NCBI RefSeq assembly: GCF_019649055.1 | Contig: NW_026570313.1 | Span: forward strand, 1 to 64,000 | Source of the DNA: Paramacrobiotus metropolitanus | Taxonomy: Eukaryota; Tardigrada; Eutardigrada; Parachela; Macrobiotidae | DNA: 64,000 nucleotides | Reading direction: 5' to 3' | In this document: in pieces, positions 31,466 to 43,887 of the stretch | Layout: every line of letters starts with the position of its first letter | Position numbering within the stretch: the first letter of the stretch is position 1 | Notes under the pieces: generated by a model | Told to the model about the DNA's origin: nothing | The model's input: the letters and a program-made list of their open reading frames with translations, nothing else | The model's database searches: none | Program-made: the position numbers and the translations under genes

Positions 31466-31547
31466 CTATATAAGTCCGAAAGTTGCAGTATTTTTGGAAT
31501 CAGTTCGTTCTCATTCTGAGTTCGGCAGTGTCGGAGTTTAGAATAAA
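31466..31547 (+). promoter_or_regulatory. Gypsy-3 LTR promoter and poly(A) signal
   Basis: TATA box ctatataag at 31,466-31,474, an initiator-like atcagttcg about 30 bases downstream (near 31,499) and AATAAA at 31,542-31,547. The spacing suits an LTR U3-R unit. LTR borders were not located. Confidence 0.6.
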
Positions 31548-31782
31548 ATGTATCGTCGGAATGCAGTGTGAGATTCCCGCTTCGCGTAGATCGTAGTCCG
31601 TAGAGTATGCATATTATTTAGTTATGCCACATTGAATTTATTAGCTCATTCTCTGTCGTTGAGAGAGGTCGGTAGGATTGATATTACGGTATTATTTCTA
31701 TCGTACTCGTCTCTCCGTCACGGGCCATTTGCGATTCGAGCCACCATCCATGACATGGCGATCATGGCAATTTTGATATCGT

Positions 31783-32625
31783 AATTATGTGAAGAAGACC
31801 AACGCAACCACGGAGTGGGCGAATTATTTTCGCATCTCCCAAGAGCCAGGAGAAACCCTTTTGGACTTCTCGAACAAGCTCCGCAGGAAGGCGATACACT
31901 ATGGTTTTCCGGCAGACGTGTTAGAAAAGAACATGTTCTCGATTTTCCTGAATGGACCGGCGAACGACACCACGCGCCAACATCTTATGTCCAAGGATTT
32001 CACCACCCTGGAAAAGGCGCTGGAGCTAGCTCAACAGTACGAGCTGACGCGGAGTACGAAGCGCGGTCAAGCAACGGTGGAAGTTGCACGCGTCGACGGA
32101 GGTCAGCGACGGGGCGGCGGCGCGAATCGCAATCGCGGAAACCGCCGCGGCGGAATGAGAGGAAGTGGAAACGCGCCTGGTCTCAGCGCGGCAGATGGAT
32201 CGACAGCGTGCTCGGGATGTGGTTCGGCTACGCATGCTCGAGGAGAATGTTGGCGAAGGATCTCGTGTGCCAAAACTGCAACAAACGAGGTCACATCGCG
32301 AAGGTATGCCGCAGCCCAAAGCAGCCCAGTCGCGAGGGCAGGAAGGACGACGCACGTGGGCACTCGAGCAGGAGTTCGATGTCCTGTCAGTGAACGCGGT
32401 GGTTGGTGGATCGATCCACGTGCCACTGAAGCTGAACGGGACAGCCGTGTCACCTGTGCTGGATACCGGATCTGCGGTGACGATCATCACGGCGGACACG
32501 TGGAGGAGTATCGGAGCACCCAGGCTGAGCCCGTACTCCCATCCCCTGCGAAGTTTTACGGGACATCCGCTGACTGAGTGTCATCGGAACGGCAACACAG
32601 GTGGTGCACGGCCGTACACTTAATA
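31783..32625 (+). pseudogene. gag-pol: Gypsy-3 gag C-terminus, two zinc knuckles and protease, frameshifted
   Basis: Frame 1 (from 31,789) has a gag core end (GETLLDFSNKLRRKAIHYGF ... KALELAQQYEL), an Arg/Gly-rich stretch and a first CX2CX4HX4C knuckle (CSGCGSATHARGEC). A second knuckle (CQNCNKRGHIAKVC) is in another frame, so an indel lies between them near 32,260. The protease motif VLDTGSAVTII (about 32,455-32,490) is in the third frame. Function is lost. Confidence 0.8.
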
Positions 32626-32824
32626 ATTACTTTCCTGTCGGACAGCCTTACACCGGACAGTGAATCGTGAACGCTCTAGCATGTATTATGCCGGTTTAAT
32701 CATTGTTAATAATGATTTTATTTACACCCTGTCCTGTTGCGTCTGTACTCTGTAGTGGTTATCAATATGTTTTTATTCTTACATTCAGTTCACACAGTAA
32801 CTTCAAACACGATCACATTAAGCA

Positions 32825-32992
32825 TCAATCGACAAAGGCGGCCTAATCACAGAAGAGAAAATTTGGTCTAAATTGGCCCCTATCGGTGCTGTCCCCAAGA
32901 TTGATGCCGCATTTCCTCGTTGGATCTCGATGCTTATTCGCTGTAGTGGTTGATTAGGATGAGAAGATATGGAAATGGTAAACGTAAACAAG
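32825..32992 (-). other. Possible exon with the EIQRGNAAS word
   Basis: Open minus-strand frame ending in a stop, with PLQRISIEIQRGNAASILGT followed by about 20 residues. A diverged version of the same peptide lies in the insert at 23,952-24,246. It lies 3' of gene 2 and could be its last exon or a separate element. No AG acceptor was placed. Confidence 0.35.
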
Positions 32993-33175
32993 TCAGAACT
33001 GTATTGCCTAATAATAATGGAAGTTTATTGTCCATGCAACGGAGCCGTTCCCCTCTAGGCACCCGAGTCCAGAGAACAAACTGGGTGTAACAACAACCTC
33101 AAAAATAACAGCATAAATTATGAAAACATGAACATCGTTATGACACTATGACAAACAGGTACTAGTAGGAACACA

Positions 33176-34838
33176 GATACTACCTGGCAATATTAGGAAG
33201 AAAAAGCATTAGCACATGCACAAGCAGAAAAGGGTAGGTTGTAACGGGCACAACACGGGTTCAGAATTTCCAAATGCAGTTGTTGCCGGCTGAGGAATAA
33301 TGCTCATCCAAGCACCAAATGGGATCAATAAAGATCGGTCGATATATACTGTGGAACTACTGCACTGCATTTTGTAAAATACATCTTACAACAGATGATA
33401 CGGCGACAAAAACCGCATTCGTTGCAAAAACAAGAAAATCAGTATCTGATTACGTTATCAGAACAAGAATGTTAGTCAATGCTTAATCCACACTCTATCC
33501 ACAAGTAACAACTCAACTTAAAAGCAGCGGACATAACAAAAAAACAATGGACTTGTACGACAAAATACCTTAGGACTGTACAAAATTTTATTACAGTCAT
33601 TACTGACCACTATAAAGAAACCAGTAAACGTGGGCGCAAGATGGACGCCCCAACTACTGATGAGGAATAGGCGGCATGTCGGCACAAATTGCCGCCGCCG
33701 TCATTCGGCTGAGCTTACTGGCATCCAGCTGCTGCAGCACGTCGTCCACGGTCCAGTCACGCTTCCGGTAGTGCGTGGACACACGCGGATCCCTGCTTTG
33801 GTACTCTTCAAGGGCCTGCAACACCCGGTCAGCGATTTGAAAGACTTCTTATATTCCTTACATTTCAAATATGAGGAATATAAGCGGCAGCAAAATGCCA
33901 GTCCGATGACGCCACTATATTTTCGCGAAATTAACAAAAAATCTTCTCTGTTTATTAACAAAAAATAGTTACAGTATATCATTACAATTTTATAAGGATT
34001 TTCTCACCATAATAATGATTGTTTCAATTTGCTCGGTGCGGTTGTGAGCGATGCAATCAGCTACCCACTCCGCGACAGCCGGCATGTCCAACGGCTGTTT
34101 ATGAACGAGGTTCTCCTCCACAAAACCCAACAGCTCCTGCTTCGCCACGTTCATAGGCTGCACACGAAACCCATACTGCGCAACCACGGCGTGCAGACGC
34201 GCATCGTCCAACCAGCATTTCCGCAGCACAACGCGTTCCACCGCCTTCTCAAACTCCCTCACCCCTCCCCGGATAATATCGGCCAGCGAACCGCGCTCCT
34301 CCTCGTCCTCGTCGTCGTCACTACTGTCGACGTCGCTCTCACCGTTATAAGGTTCATCATCGTCCTCTTTGCGAAACTGGCAGCTGTGCAGCACCAGTGT
34401 AGGGATGCGGACGTCCCCTCGCAGCCGGCGGATCAGGTCAACGGTGCGCTCGCACTCCAGCAGACCCAGATGCCGGAGGACCACCCATGGCGTGCGGCGG
34501 TGCCCGCACTTCAGGACACAGGCCATCACCCAGAACATGGGGTATATGCCGTACTGCGCGTAATCTTCGGGACGGCCGGATACGCAGACATCGCGGAAGT
34601 AGGCCTCGGTGGTCAGTATACGGTCCCAGGGGGCACAGGTGCGGCGACAGCGCTCGCGGTCCATGGTGTTCAGTGACTGGAAGATCTCCACCAGGAGTAT
34701 ATCCGGTAACCACATGCTAAGCTCGTGAGTAGTGCAAGTTTTGCGCTGCTTCTCTGCTGCATGCGAACTGACTCTCAAACTGGGGAATATGTGTAAGACG
34801 TCACCCTGGTTCAGGTCGGCTTTCGCTATAGCAAATGC
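33176..34838. repeat. Segmental duplication, copy 2 (of 22,159-24,524)
   Basis: Carries the intact F-box exon and C-terminal exon of gene 2 plus about 480 bases of 3' flank shared with copy 1. Confidence 0.88.
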
Positions 34839-37514
34839 CTGTTCCTATAATTAGAACAATATCGCATATAACAAGTAGGTATCAAATCTGTTTTGGTAGC
34901 CAGGAGCCAACAAATATGTAACAAAAAGCGCAAGTGCTGACGCAATATTTCACGGTTAAAATTAAAAATATATTTGTATGCTGTGTTTCAGTAACGTGTT
35001 TCACGCAGCCGCAGGCCCGTAGTTTTCCCTTAACGAGAAGAGATTATACCGATTTCGAAATTTTTTGATTAATCTCGCTGGCACAATGCGTGCGTTTTCT
35101 GCAGTTGTGCTGCATCATAGCATAGCACAATGATATTTATGCTTCGTGTTTTGAAAGTTTGAACTCGATTAAGTTATTTCATTATTTTTATAGTGTACAA
35201 GTTTCTAATTGAAAGTCGTTATTTTGCGAAAATAATAACAACTGAAGTAGATTTCCGAAAACTTTTATTTGAGCACAACGCTGTGTTTAGTGCAAGTGAC
35301 TAAAGTACCGTGGAGCGTGTTTTTGACAAGATCCCCCTTTCCTGAAAAAAAAACTTTTCAACACCGGAAAATACTTTTGTTTATCTTACAGCAAGATGCG
35401 CAAACATTTAGCTATACAGTCCTTTTTGAAATGATTTTTTCCTAGGCTGTTCAAAGTTCAAATGTTCCGAAACCGTTGCGAATTGTTATTGATTTTAGAA
35501 GATCTTTCTCAAGAATTGTTAAGAATGGCACGCGGAACGTTTTTTTGGACTGCACCTTCCTTTGGTCTGACCGATTCTGCGCTTGCAGTGCCACGACACT
35601 CACTGTGTGCACACCAAAGGCAGAAAGGGACTTTGGTCACTCTTTCATGTCAGTCACGGTGCAGCTCTATGTCTTTCGTTATCGAACGCCTTTGTATGCT
35701 CTATGCGTCCTTACTGTGTAAACAAGAGTTCTGCCCGCTCCTCTCGCACCTGCAATTTGGCGCGGTATGTAACAACCACAAGGCACCTTCCAGAATGAAA
35801 GAAAGCACTTCTTGGTGCATCCTGATTTCGATCGCAGGTGGCAGTAGTGTAGAAAAATACGTCAGCCCGCCAAATCGCCCCTGGTCGGCCACGAAAAAAC
35901 TCGAATAACTTTCTTTCGTTGCCACGTAATTCTACTCAACTCCCGCCCAGTTACAGATGCAACCCTTCTTATTACAACTGTAGAATTTCTAAAATCACGC
36001 GCTAGTTGCCATACGTTATTACTCATACGACATACATCGATACTAACTTTTTCTTCTTATTTAAACAGTTTTCTAATTCTTCACAAGGATTTCCTGTTGC
36101 AAATTTTCAAGATGTACTGTAGTGGCTCGCACATCTTGTACCACACAGTTGGGGTACGGGAAAAAAGCGCATCCAGTATACACACTCTAACAGGGCCAAA
36201 CGCACGATTCCCAGTTGGTGCGCACTGTTACGTTTCTGATGTCTCACAACAACCGGTCTGGAGAACCTTCTTGAATAGTAAGAAAAATTAGAGCTCTAAC
36301 AATTATTAATTATAATTATACTCGAAAGCAGCCATTAACTTGGAGCTTTGCTGTCAGCTCGCTCGAATTCAAAACCTGATTGTTGTGGTTTTTGGGGCGC
36401 CCCTGGTGGGGGGAGGGATGCATTCAGCGACAACATACAGAACAATTCGAGCTCTCAGATACAATTTTTTTTTCTAGAGTGAATTGCATTTTTAATGAAA
36501 AGGTTTGATTTATTGAACAGATCCAGAAGGAATGCTAATCTTAAAATCAAATCAAGCATTATTTCCTAGCCGTGCATTTTGCCCCGTTAGAGTGTGTATA
36601 TTGGATGCACATTTTTCCCGTACACCAACTGTGTGGTACAAGATGTGCGAGCCACTACAGTATTAACTTATTTCTAGAAGCAGTGCTTTATCAAAAATTA
36701 ATGGTCCCATAATTTCTAGAGTAAAAGCGCGCCCGGTGAACAGAAGTTACGACTTACCATATATGGTTGGCGCGAAATTTGCACTATGAACGATTGTCAC
36801 CATACTACGTCAACGATAAGAAGGTCGGAAAAACATCCTTAGAGAGGGCTGTAATAACATATTTACCACGGCGTCAGCCTCCAAAGGTACGTCAGTCTGA
36901 CGTTGCAGATATTGCAGTGTTTGGCTGAGGATGGCCGTGCACAGCACCTGATGCTGGTTATGAAGGCGGGATTTGAACTTCTCCGCCAGAGCGGCAGATA
37001 CCGCGGTCCAGTATCCTGCGGGCAACGCACAGCCGCGGATAACAAAGTCCGTCTGCTGGATCGCGGGTTGCGCTGCATGATGATCCACTGGGCGTACCTG
37101 CTGCGCGCGCAGCAGCTCCGTGACGACACCATGTGGCAGCTGGACGGCTGCCACCACAGTACCTTTGCACATGTAACCACAAAGGGTCAAAACGTTCCCC
37201 GCATACCACGCCCAGGGGCGGTCGGGGGCAGTGCGCAGCAACACCTGCGCCACGTCGACGCTGGCTGGATCGGGACAAGACGGTGTATCATAGTAATCCA
37301 CGTACGCCCCTGGCCCTCTGCGCCGGGTCAGAATCGGGCGGCTGCAGTCCAAGATGCGCCCGTATTCGACAAATGTGGAGCGCTGTGCGGTACATCCGAA
37401 ATCAATCATCAATCCACCGTCCGCCACGTTGATGATGTGACCGTGCTGCAGTTGGCCGTCGACCAGGACGTCCACGGCATTCCACACGAAAACATCGCCT
37501 TTGTAGACAAGCAT
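33640..37514 (-). CDS. F-box-like gene 2
   Basis: Exon 36,867-37,514 (216 codons) combines the parts that are two exons in gene 1: WNAVDVLVDGQLQHGHIINV, a VLLRTAPDRPWAWYAG stretch and TDFVIRGCALP. It ends at donor GTAAAT after the same valine codon as genes 1 and 3. The F-box exon is about 34,008-34,751 (LPDILLVEIFQSLNTMDRER...) with an acidic run (DDDEDEEERG) and donor GTGAGA. A C-terminal exon near 33,640-33,850 encodes EYQSRDPRVSTHYRKRDW, aligning with gene 3. The last junction is unresolved: the best acceptor gives the wrong phase for that frame, so either another site is used or this copy is damaged. The 2.1-kb intron holds a fold-back element. Confidence 0.68.
34839..36116. other. Intron sequence of gene 2, nothing supported
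   Basis: AT-rich. The plus-strand ORF at 35,462-35,908 has no recognisable motif and overlaps others in different frames, so it is not called. Confidence 0.4.
36117..36660. mobile_element. Fold-back/MITE element with ~95-base inverted repeats and TA duplication
   Basis: 36,117-36,212 (starting ctgtagtggctcgcacatct) recurs inverted at about 36,567-36,660 with about ten differences. TA flanks both ends (36,115-36,116 and 36,661-36,662), as for Tc1/mariner-type insertions. The ~350-base interior has no ORF. It lies in the gene 2 intron. Confidence 0.85.
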
Positions 37515-38298
37515 TCTCAAGCAACGTGGAAATCGGGTTATTTTCGCAAATGAAACTGTGCAGCACGAGAGGAGAGCGTATAAGAAAGATAACCTTTATC
37601 GTGAATGAGTAATACAGGGAAGAAGAAACCCACGCAACAACGCAAATAACAAAAACGTGTGCAGGTTTGGCTTCTATATAATTAACTTCTTTGCTATGGA
37701 GTGAAGTAAGTAGCTAAACCGTAGTCAAGTTGAATAGAGGACAGACAGAAAGGGCTGTTTTGGAGAGCAAGATTATTCTACTTATTCCACTTTAATAATG
37801 GTTTCCTTAAGCTCATAGGCAAATGGCGTATAGCTTGCACAAGTAAACATTTACCACAAGCTCAGCTGTTTGCTTTGGTTGCTATGTTCTTGGCGTGCTT
37901 TGTTGCCCTGATTTCTCCGACCATGCAGACGAGAGAAATTTTGTCCAGTCTGTTCCACTTTGCCCTCTCCTGTGTCTTTTTATAGGGAGCAGGGAGGGAA
38001 CCAGACGATCTAGACCTAACGACTGAAAAGACGATTTGAACACCGCTGCACAGCGTAGCACAGCAAAACTGCAAGCTAGACTTGGTATCAGTTGCCATTT
38101 TTATTGCATTTGCCATTATTTTTGAATGCAGACTTCGGTCGAAAAAATTAGCAGCATTTCAGGTTTCTCATGGGGGCGGCCCCTGGCTTCACCCATTTCG
38201 GCCTCTCGCCACGGCCTCCAGGTCCATGACCATTTGTCGGGCCACGCCCATCGCGCACTCGCGCTACTTCCACTCCACTCTCTCGCATTACTCTGTAA
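37515..38298. other. Upstream region of gene 2, nothing supported
   Basis: Short ORFs only; the 84-codon minus ORF at 37,862-38,116 has no recognisable motif. Confidence 0.4.
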
Positions 38299-38303
38299 CC
38301 CCC

Positions 38304-38592
38304 TGTGAGGAGGAGTGGCCTCTCCGTTCACCCGCGCACAGGCGGCTGCTAGGTTGTTTTGCTGTTTTTGCCGTGTTTTTCTCCATCTACCAGATTCTAA
38401 ATCTGGTAGATTTTTCAGTTGCTAGATTTCGTCGTCTGAGCTGGATGCTTTTTCCTTTTTGCCCCGCAGCAAGGTGCTGCGGTGGCCTTTGATGTGTTGT
38501 ATGAGAGAGCGATAAAGTGTGCAGTGTGTTGGCGTTCAGTTTCCGTTTCTGTTCGCGCACAGGGGTGAACTAGCCGTTCATCCCCTGTTAGA
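38304..38592 (+). repeat. TRIM-A 5' LTR
   Basis: Starts TGTGAGGAGGAGTG and ends CCCCTGTTAGA. Contains two strong hairpins: CTACCAGATT/AATCTGGTAG with loop cta, and CCGCAGCA/TGCTGCGG with loop agg. Confidence 0.93.
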
Positions 38593-38612
38593 TGGTAGCA
38601 GATCTCGGAAGA
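38593..38612 (+). other. TRIM-A primer-binding site
   Basis: TGGTAGCAGATC directly follows the LTR; the first ten bases equal those of TRIM-B and are complementary to the initiator tRNA-Met 3' end. The match weakens after about 12 bases. Confidence 0.75.
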
Positions 38613-39529
38613 ACCATGTGCACCCTTTCGAGCCCCAAGTGCGACGTCTGACGCCCCTAGTGAAAGTTCACTTTGCCGAAGCGGCAGCCCCGGATACGAC
38701 GATGGACGGGAGGAATGACCCCCGCCGGAGGCCGGAGGAATACCACATCGCGAAGCGCGGTGATGGAGAGGGTGAAGAAGGACGTGAAGGATGATGTCAG
38801 CAGCAGCCAGCGACGACAAGGCCAACTCCAGTCCGTAGCAGCTCCAGGACTGCCATTCACCGAAGCCCACGTGAACCCTGCCATCGCAGAAGTACCAGTG
38901 AGCTGCCCCACAGGGTCACCAGTGTCAGATAGCCCCAAACCTCTGCCCGTTTTTCCTGGGATGACGACCTTTCCCGGACGGATGCAGAGGAATTTCCCCA
39001 CCGAAGAATCGTATTTTGGTGTTTGCAGGGTCACCAGCGTTCCAATGCCACAAACCCCTGCCCGATTTTCCTCAGAACGTGACCTTTCCTACTGAAAAAA
39101 GAATGGAATTCACCCATTTCCTGGTTGGACGCTGGATGTCGTTGCAGCCAGTGCATTGACCCAGACAACGCAAAGCAGGTCAAAGTGGACCGGAATCAAG
39201 CCGTACCGAAGCGAACCGTGAGCCGAGCCGATGTGAAGCCAGCCGTATGTGACGTCTATCCAGTACCGCAGGCACCGGTGACGTCAGCGGATGCAGTTTT
39301 TACGCGAAGGTGCGTTTTAAGCAAGGTGCTTACACTGCATGTGTCCGCTTTTCCAGAACCGCAGGCACGGCCCGTGCCTGCAGTGTGAAGGATGCGCATC
39401 ATCTGTGTGGACGGACGAGCTGAGGCTTAAAGCCCCAATGGGCAGCAAGGACGCCCGGGAAGACATGGAGGGGAGTTCGCGACGCCGCGCGATGCATTCG
39501 GAGGACCTCATGGGATCCACCCGCAGGCA

Positions 39530-39818
39530 TGTGAGGAGGAGTGGCCTCTCCGTTCACCCGCGCACAGGCGGCTGCTAGGTTGTTTTGCTGTTTTTGCCGT
39601 GTTTTTCTCCATCTACCAGATTCTAAATCTGGTAGATTTTTCAGTTGCTAGATTTCGTCGTCTGAGCTGGATGCTTTTTCCTTTTTGCCCCGCAGCAAGG
39701 TGCTGCGGTGGCCTTTGATGTGTTGTACGAGAGAGCGATAAAGTGTGCAGTGTGTTGGCGTTCAGTTTCCGTTTCTGTTCGCGCACAGGGGTGAACTAGC
39801 CGTTCATCCCCTGTTAGA
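39530..39818 (+). repeat. TRIM-A 3' LTR
   Basis: 289 bases, one difference from the 5' LTR, followed by the CCCCC duplication. Confidence 0.93.
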
Positions 39819-39823
39819 CCCCC

Positions 39824-42407
39824 TTTAAATTCGCCACTGCGTTTACTGTTCTCTGAAATTTTACATGACTGTGGCCTAGCCGATATTGGTTTAGTTATGA
39901 AATAAAGTACAGTTTTTTAACGTTACTTTTGCTGCTACTGTTAGCGATTTGTGAAAGCTGCTCGTTTTGTCTCCCTGTGTAATAAGTCCACTTTCTTAAT
40001 ATTTCTCGCTCGTGTATCGAGAGATTATGCAGTTCCTGGTAGTATGTTTAAAGTATTCGTTCGTAAAGCTTACTCCAAGCAACCGTGCAGTAAGTAAGCT
40101 CTGAACATTTCAGAAAACAAGCTCATGGGAAATGGTTTTCGACCATGCTGAGCTCAGTGGGCTGTTTTCTGTTTTTTTTTCCGCTCCGGTTTTGTTTTCT
40201 GGATTTTTTCGGGGAGGCCGATCATAATATAGGTCCATTTCCGTGATATGGTCCGACTTTTGAGCTCCTGAATAAAGTTCAACACGATACCAAGAAAGAC
40301 GAATACCAAGAAAACCTAATAAACACGATAATATTTTGCGCTCCGTTATAAATACTAGAAACCGGAAACTGCTTGCAGGTTGCAGGAACGCAGAAGAATG
40401 TTGGGCTGTAAACACTGCTTACTGCTTCCTGCACAGATGGCTTCTGCTGGATGTTATTACATTATCTCCGTAAATTCCAATTCCGGAACTCAGTGTCACG
40501 TCACACTGGAGTACATTATATAATCTCTCGTAAAAAACAACGAAAGGTTACCGGCGTACCAGATGATCAGCGGGGACTGCCCAGTCGTACTAGGAATTAT
40601 CCATTATCCGCTTGGTTTCAACGAATATCACTGACTTGCCAAGTACAATCGTTATTTACTAGAATAAATTTATTGGGCAATAGCCGCCAAGATAACAATG
40701 ATTGCAAGCGCCGGTACACTACGTGAAAGTTAAAATTTAATCGTTATTTACTAGTTATTATTGGGTTAATGCGGACTTACGGCTGACTGGACCCGTTTAC
40801 GCAATATGATGTCAACCTAAAGAATATCTTTGAAAGGACGGCAGGATTTCCAGTTGATTGTAAAAGCCTGCCAATTACAATCATCTTATTTTTCGATATA
40901 ATTTGTTATTCGATAAATACGTAAAATACGTACGCTGCAACGCTGTAGCGTTGCCTCGCAAACACCCGCCTCGCAACATGTTTTGTTCTTAGGAAACGCA
41001 ACGGTAACGGTGCGGGAGAGAGCGCTCTCAACTGAAAAACAAAATTACTTGAGTGGCTCCGATTGGGATGACATTGGTTCATTCAAGTGTACCTCATAGA
41101 AAGTTTAATGTAAAGCGATAACTGCTACTCAAAGAAAGGCAGAAGCGTTTACTGGGCAGCACCATTTCCGCTGAACTAATACAAGGCCAGAAATTGTCAC
41201 CTCAGCGCACAGAAACTCTCGAAACAAATAATTCGACAATTTCCATACAAACCGGATTCGATTAACAATTATAGTTATAATCACAGGATTGAAAACAAGG
41301 GATGTTTATTGCAACCCTTATGTTTACCGCATCACTTGCCAAAATGTCTTACAAACCCGATCCCAAGGGGAGAATGCCACAAACTTCAATCAATTATATG
41401 TTGCATAATCCGAAGTCCATTCAGTTGCACTGCTGCGTGTGGTCCACACACGAGAATTTCCTTGGGATAACAAGCGTACAGCATACTGCGCTCAGTGACT
41501 GGGCCGTTTCGTGGAATCCCGATAACAGGAAATTAAGTTTCTGCTAAAATTTACTTCTGAAACTGTCACCGGTCGCAAGTAAGGCGGTCCTTAACAGATT
41601 GTACTTGGTCATCCCACTGACAACGCTGTCACTATATGATGCCATCATGCCAGCGCGATATTACATTCAAGCTGAAAATTTTACGCATCTTCTGCTGAGT
41701 TATAGCTGATCCGAGGAAAATTCTCTGGACTGTTTGGCAGAAAAACAGTTTGCTAGGGCATTCGTTAAAGCATAGGTAATACAGGAAACGGAGCAAGGTT
41801 TGGAGCAAGAAATTAGGCAAGGAGGAGCATAAGCTGCAGCAAGCAAATTCAAGACTGAATTCTACAAAGTCCAGAGAAAAATAGCTAGCCGTTAAAATGG
41901 AGAGATATTCATGATGCAATAATATTATACGATGGACCATAACTGGGTTGTGTAAATACTACCGCTACCATATTGCATTAGAGCACCGTTATTTTTTCCT
42001 GTTGTCGGGTACAAACGCTGCGTTAATAAGATGAATTTATTGTCGGTGTACAACTTCTTGCCAGCAGGAGGCAGCGCTTCCAAAGGAACCACCAGAAATA
42101 GGAAACTGATTTGAGTATGGCTAGGTGATATATTATCATAATAATGACTGATTTATAAGAGTATTATGCTGCTCCAATGCAGCCACAATTCCCTGAAAAG
42201 CTAGCAGAGCGCAGCTGTGTGGGCAGCTCTGCGCAGTTTCGTGAGTTATTCATGAACAAATTCTTCAGGCGGTACGCAAACTAATATGAAAGAAAACGTA
42301 CAATAATAAAGTCATGTAGCAACCTACATGTACATAAAAAAGTAGCGAACCAAAATGGAACCCATGAGCGCGCTGCAGGTGCCAGTATTTTGAGCGGCTC
42401 CAAGAAG
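39824..42407. other. Intergenic stretch, nothing supported
   Basis: AT-rich. Small features only: taatcgttatttactag occurs at about 40,649 and 40,739, and gcaacgct/agcgttgc forms a palindrome near 40,938. ORFs at 40,110, 41,302 and 41,632 show no recognisable motif. Confidence 0.45.
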
Positions 42408-43887
42408 TTACGCACGATGTCCAATATAAGCGGCAGTTTTATTCCACAGTTGTAGAAGAGCCAAGCGAACGGTGTTTAAAGACAGCGCAAACACAATCGG
42501 ATCCAAAATCGCCTGAAGCGGATACAGCAGCAACGCGATGTTTTCCAGCTGGATTAAACCAGAGACGTCCATGAAGCTGTTCATTGTCCAGTATAGTTGA
42601 TTCGGCGTCCAGCATATCAGCACACTGCACGTCAGCAGCGTTAAGATCAGGAAAGGACGAACGCCGCCGTCCTTCTTTTGGTTGGTGCCGGTTGTTGTTG
42701 TTGTTGTTGTGGCTTTCTGAAGAAGAATTACCGTGGTACTCCTTGTGTGCTACGTGGTTTTCATAATATATAGTAAGGCGGACGAATGTTGTCTAAGCGG
42801 TTCACCATGTTGTGACTGTCTGTTCTGATCAGTTGACCATGAGGGTAGCACGACTGGCTCCGACTGGGCACATTTATCGGAATCTGCCCATTCTATTTCT
42901 AAACCTGATTTCAGTTTTGTTTCTGCTTCCGTTCGTACGGGATGTTCTAAAACAAAGTAAATTTGAGGCCTGCAATCTGGCCGCACAGTGAAGTGTTTCT
43001 CGCTTCTGGTAATCGTAATCATAGCTGCTTCATAACCTGGAATCCTTTTCTAACCTGAACAGTCGTCTGCTCCCGGGAAGCGCTGTATAAGCAGTTAAAG
43101 TTGAGATGCTTTAAGAGCATCGTTGTAATGCCTTCACGTTGACCGACTACGTACATACCGTGTTCACGACAGCTTGGTTAATGGGTCCGTCTGCGGGAAC
43201 GGCGAGCGGCGGTGCCGCTGCTGCAGTTTTTGTCCGTCGCCGGCGAAGAAATTTGTACAGAAGGTAAGGGTACGAAAAAACGACGATTACGATAGGCAAA
43301 TCACACGACACGATGTTTTCTATAGCCGAGTACAACGGCTGTTTATCCGTATTTAACTGGCAGCCTGCTTCTCCTTCCGGCGGCAGGCGGTAATACAGCT
43401 CATCGAGAAGGAACAACGGCAAACATACGATATGCACATACGCCACCATACCGACAGAAAGCAGACAGGCGAGTTTGGTGGTGTGCCGGTTGCGGTACGA
43501 CAAGGGAAAGGTCAGCGCCCACAAGCGATTCACGGTGATGAGAACGTGCATATGCATGGACACGCTGACAAACACCCAGACATGGTATATGTAGTAACTG
43601 CAGACGGCTCTGGACATCCACCAACCCCCGAACAGTGGCTGCACAATTTCCACGGGAAACTGCCCGAAAGCGTAAAAGATATTGGCCGCCAGCAGACCAA
43701 TGAGGTACACGCTGAAGCCGGTGCGCAGGGATTTCTGCAAGACGAGGAAGAGCAGCATGAACGTATTAAAAGAGACTTGCAGGATGAACAAGGTCATGCG
43801 GGTGATAAGCGCGTAATTCCACACTGCGGTGGACGATACAGTGCCAGTGTTAGCGTTGTTCGTGATGTTATAATAGGTAGCGTTCAT
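42408..43887 (-). CDS. GPCR-B: rhodopsin-type seven-helix receptor (two exons, 345 residues)
   Basis: Inferred join: 43,159-43,887 and 42,408-42,716, phase 0, donor GTATGT, acceptor TTCTTCTTCAG; the total is 1038 bases. The N-terminus MNATYYNITN has glycosylation sites. Exon 1 has helices 1-5; helix 3 ends ITVNRLWALTFPLSYRNRHT, with NRL at the DRY position. A Thr-rich loop (ACA repeats) opens exon 2, then helix 6 (FLILTLLTCSVLICWTP) and helix 7 ending DPIVFALS. Exon structure and the DPxxF ending parallel GPCR-A, so the two may be distant paralogues, but their intron phases differ. Ligand unknown. The frame is open to 43,935. A 200-codon plus-strand ORF here is antisense. Confidence 0.83.

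Larger units (their letters stand above)
31440..32625 (+). mobile_element. Gypsy-3: truncated LTR retrotransposon (LTR part, gag end, protease)
   Basis: An LTR-like promoter region is followed by the C-terminal half of gag, two zinc knuckles and an aspartic protease; reverse transcriptase and integrase are absent and unrelated sequence follows 32,625. The start of gag is also missing, so the copy has lost both internal and 3' parts. Coding pieces are in three frames. Confidence 0.8.
38304..39818 (+). mobile_element. TRIM-A: complete miniature LTR retrotransposon
   Basis: 1515 bases with 289-base LTRs that differ at one position (tgtTatgag/tgtacgag region), an initiator-tRNA-Met-type primer site immediately after the 5' LTR, and a 5-base target duplication CCCCC on both sides (38,299-38,303 and 39,819-39,823). 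The 937-base interior has no gag or pol. A clear purine tract before the 3' LTR is not seen. Near-identical LTRs imply a recent insertion. The interior holds a partial tandem repeat (about 38,915-38,990 and 39,025-39,110) and shares sequence with TRIM-B. Confidence 0.93.

Noticed and set aside
35462-35908. 148-codon plus-strand ORF
   Set aside because: No motifs, overlapping ORFs in other frames, and it lies in the intron of gene 2.
41302-41547. 81-codon plus-strand ORF
   Set aside because: No motif, no splice partner and ordinary intergenic composition.
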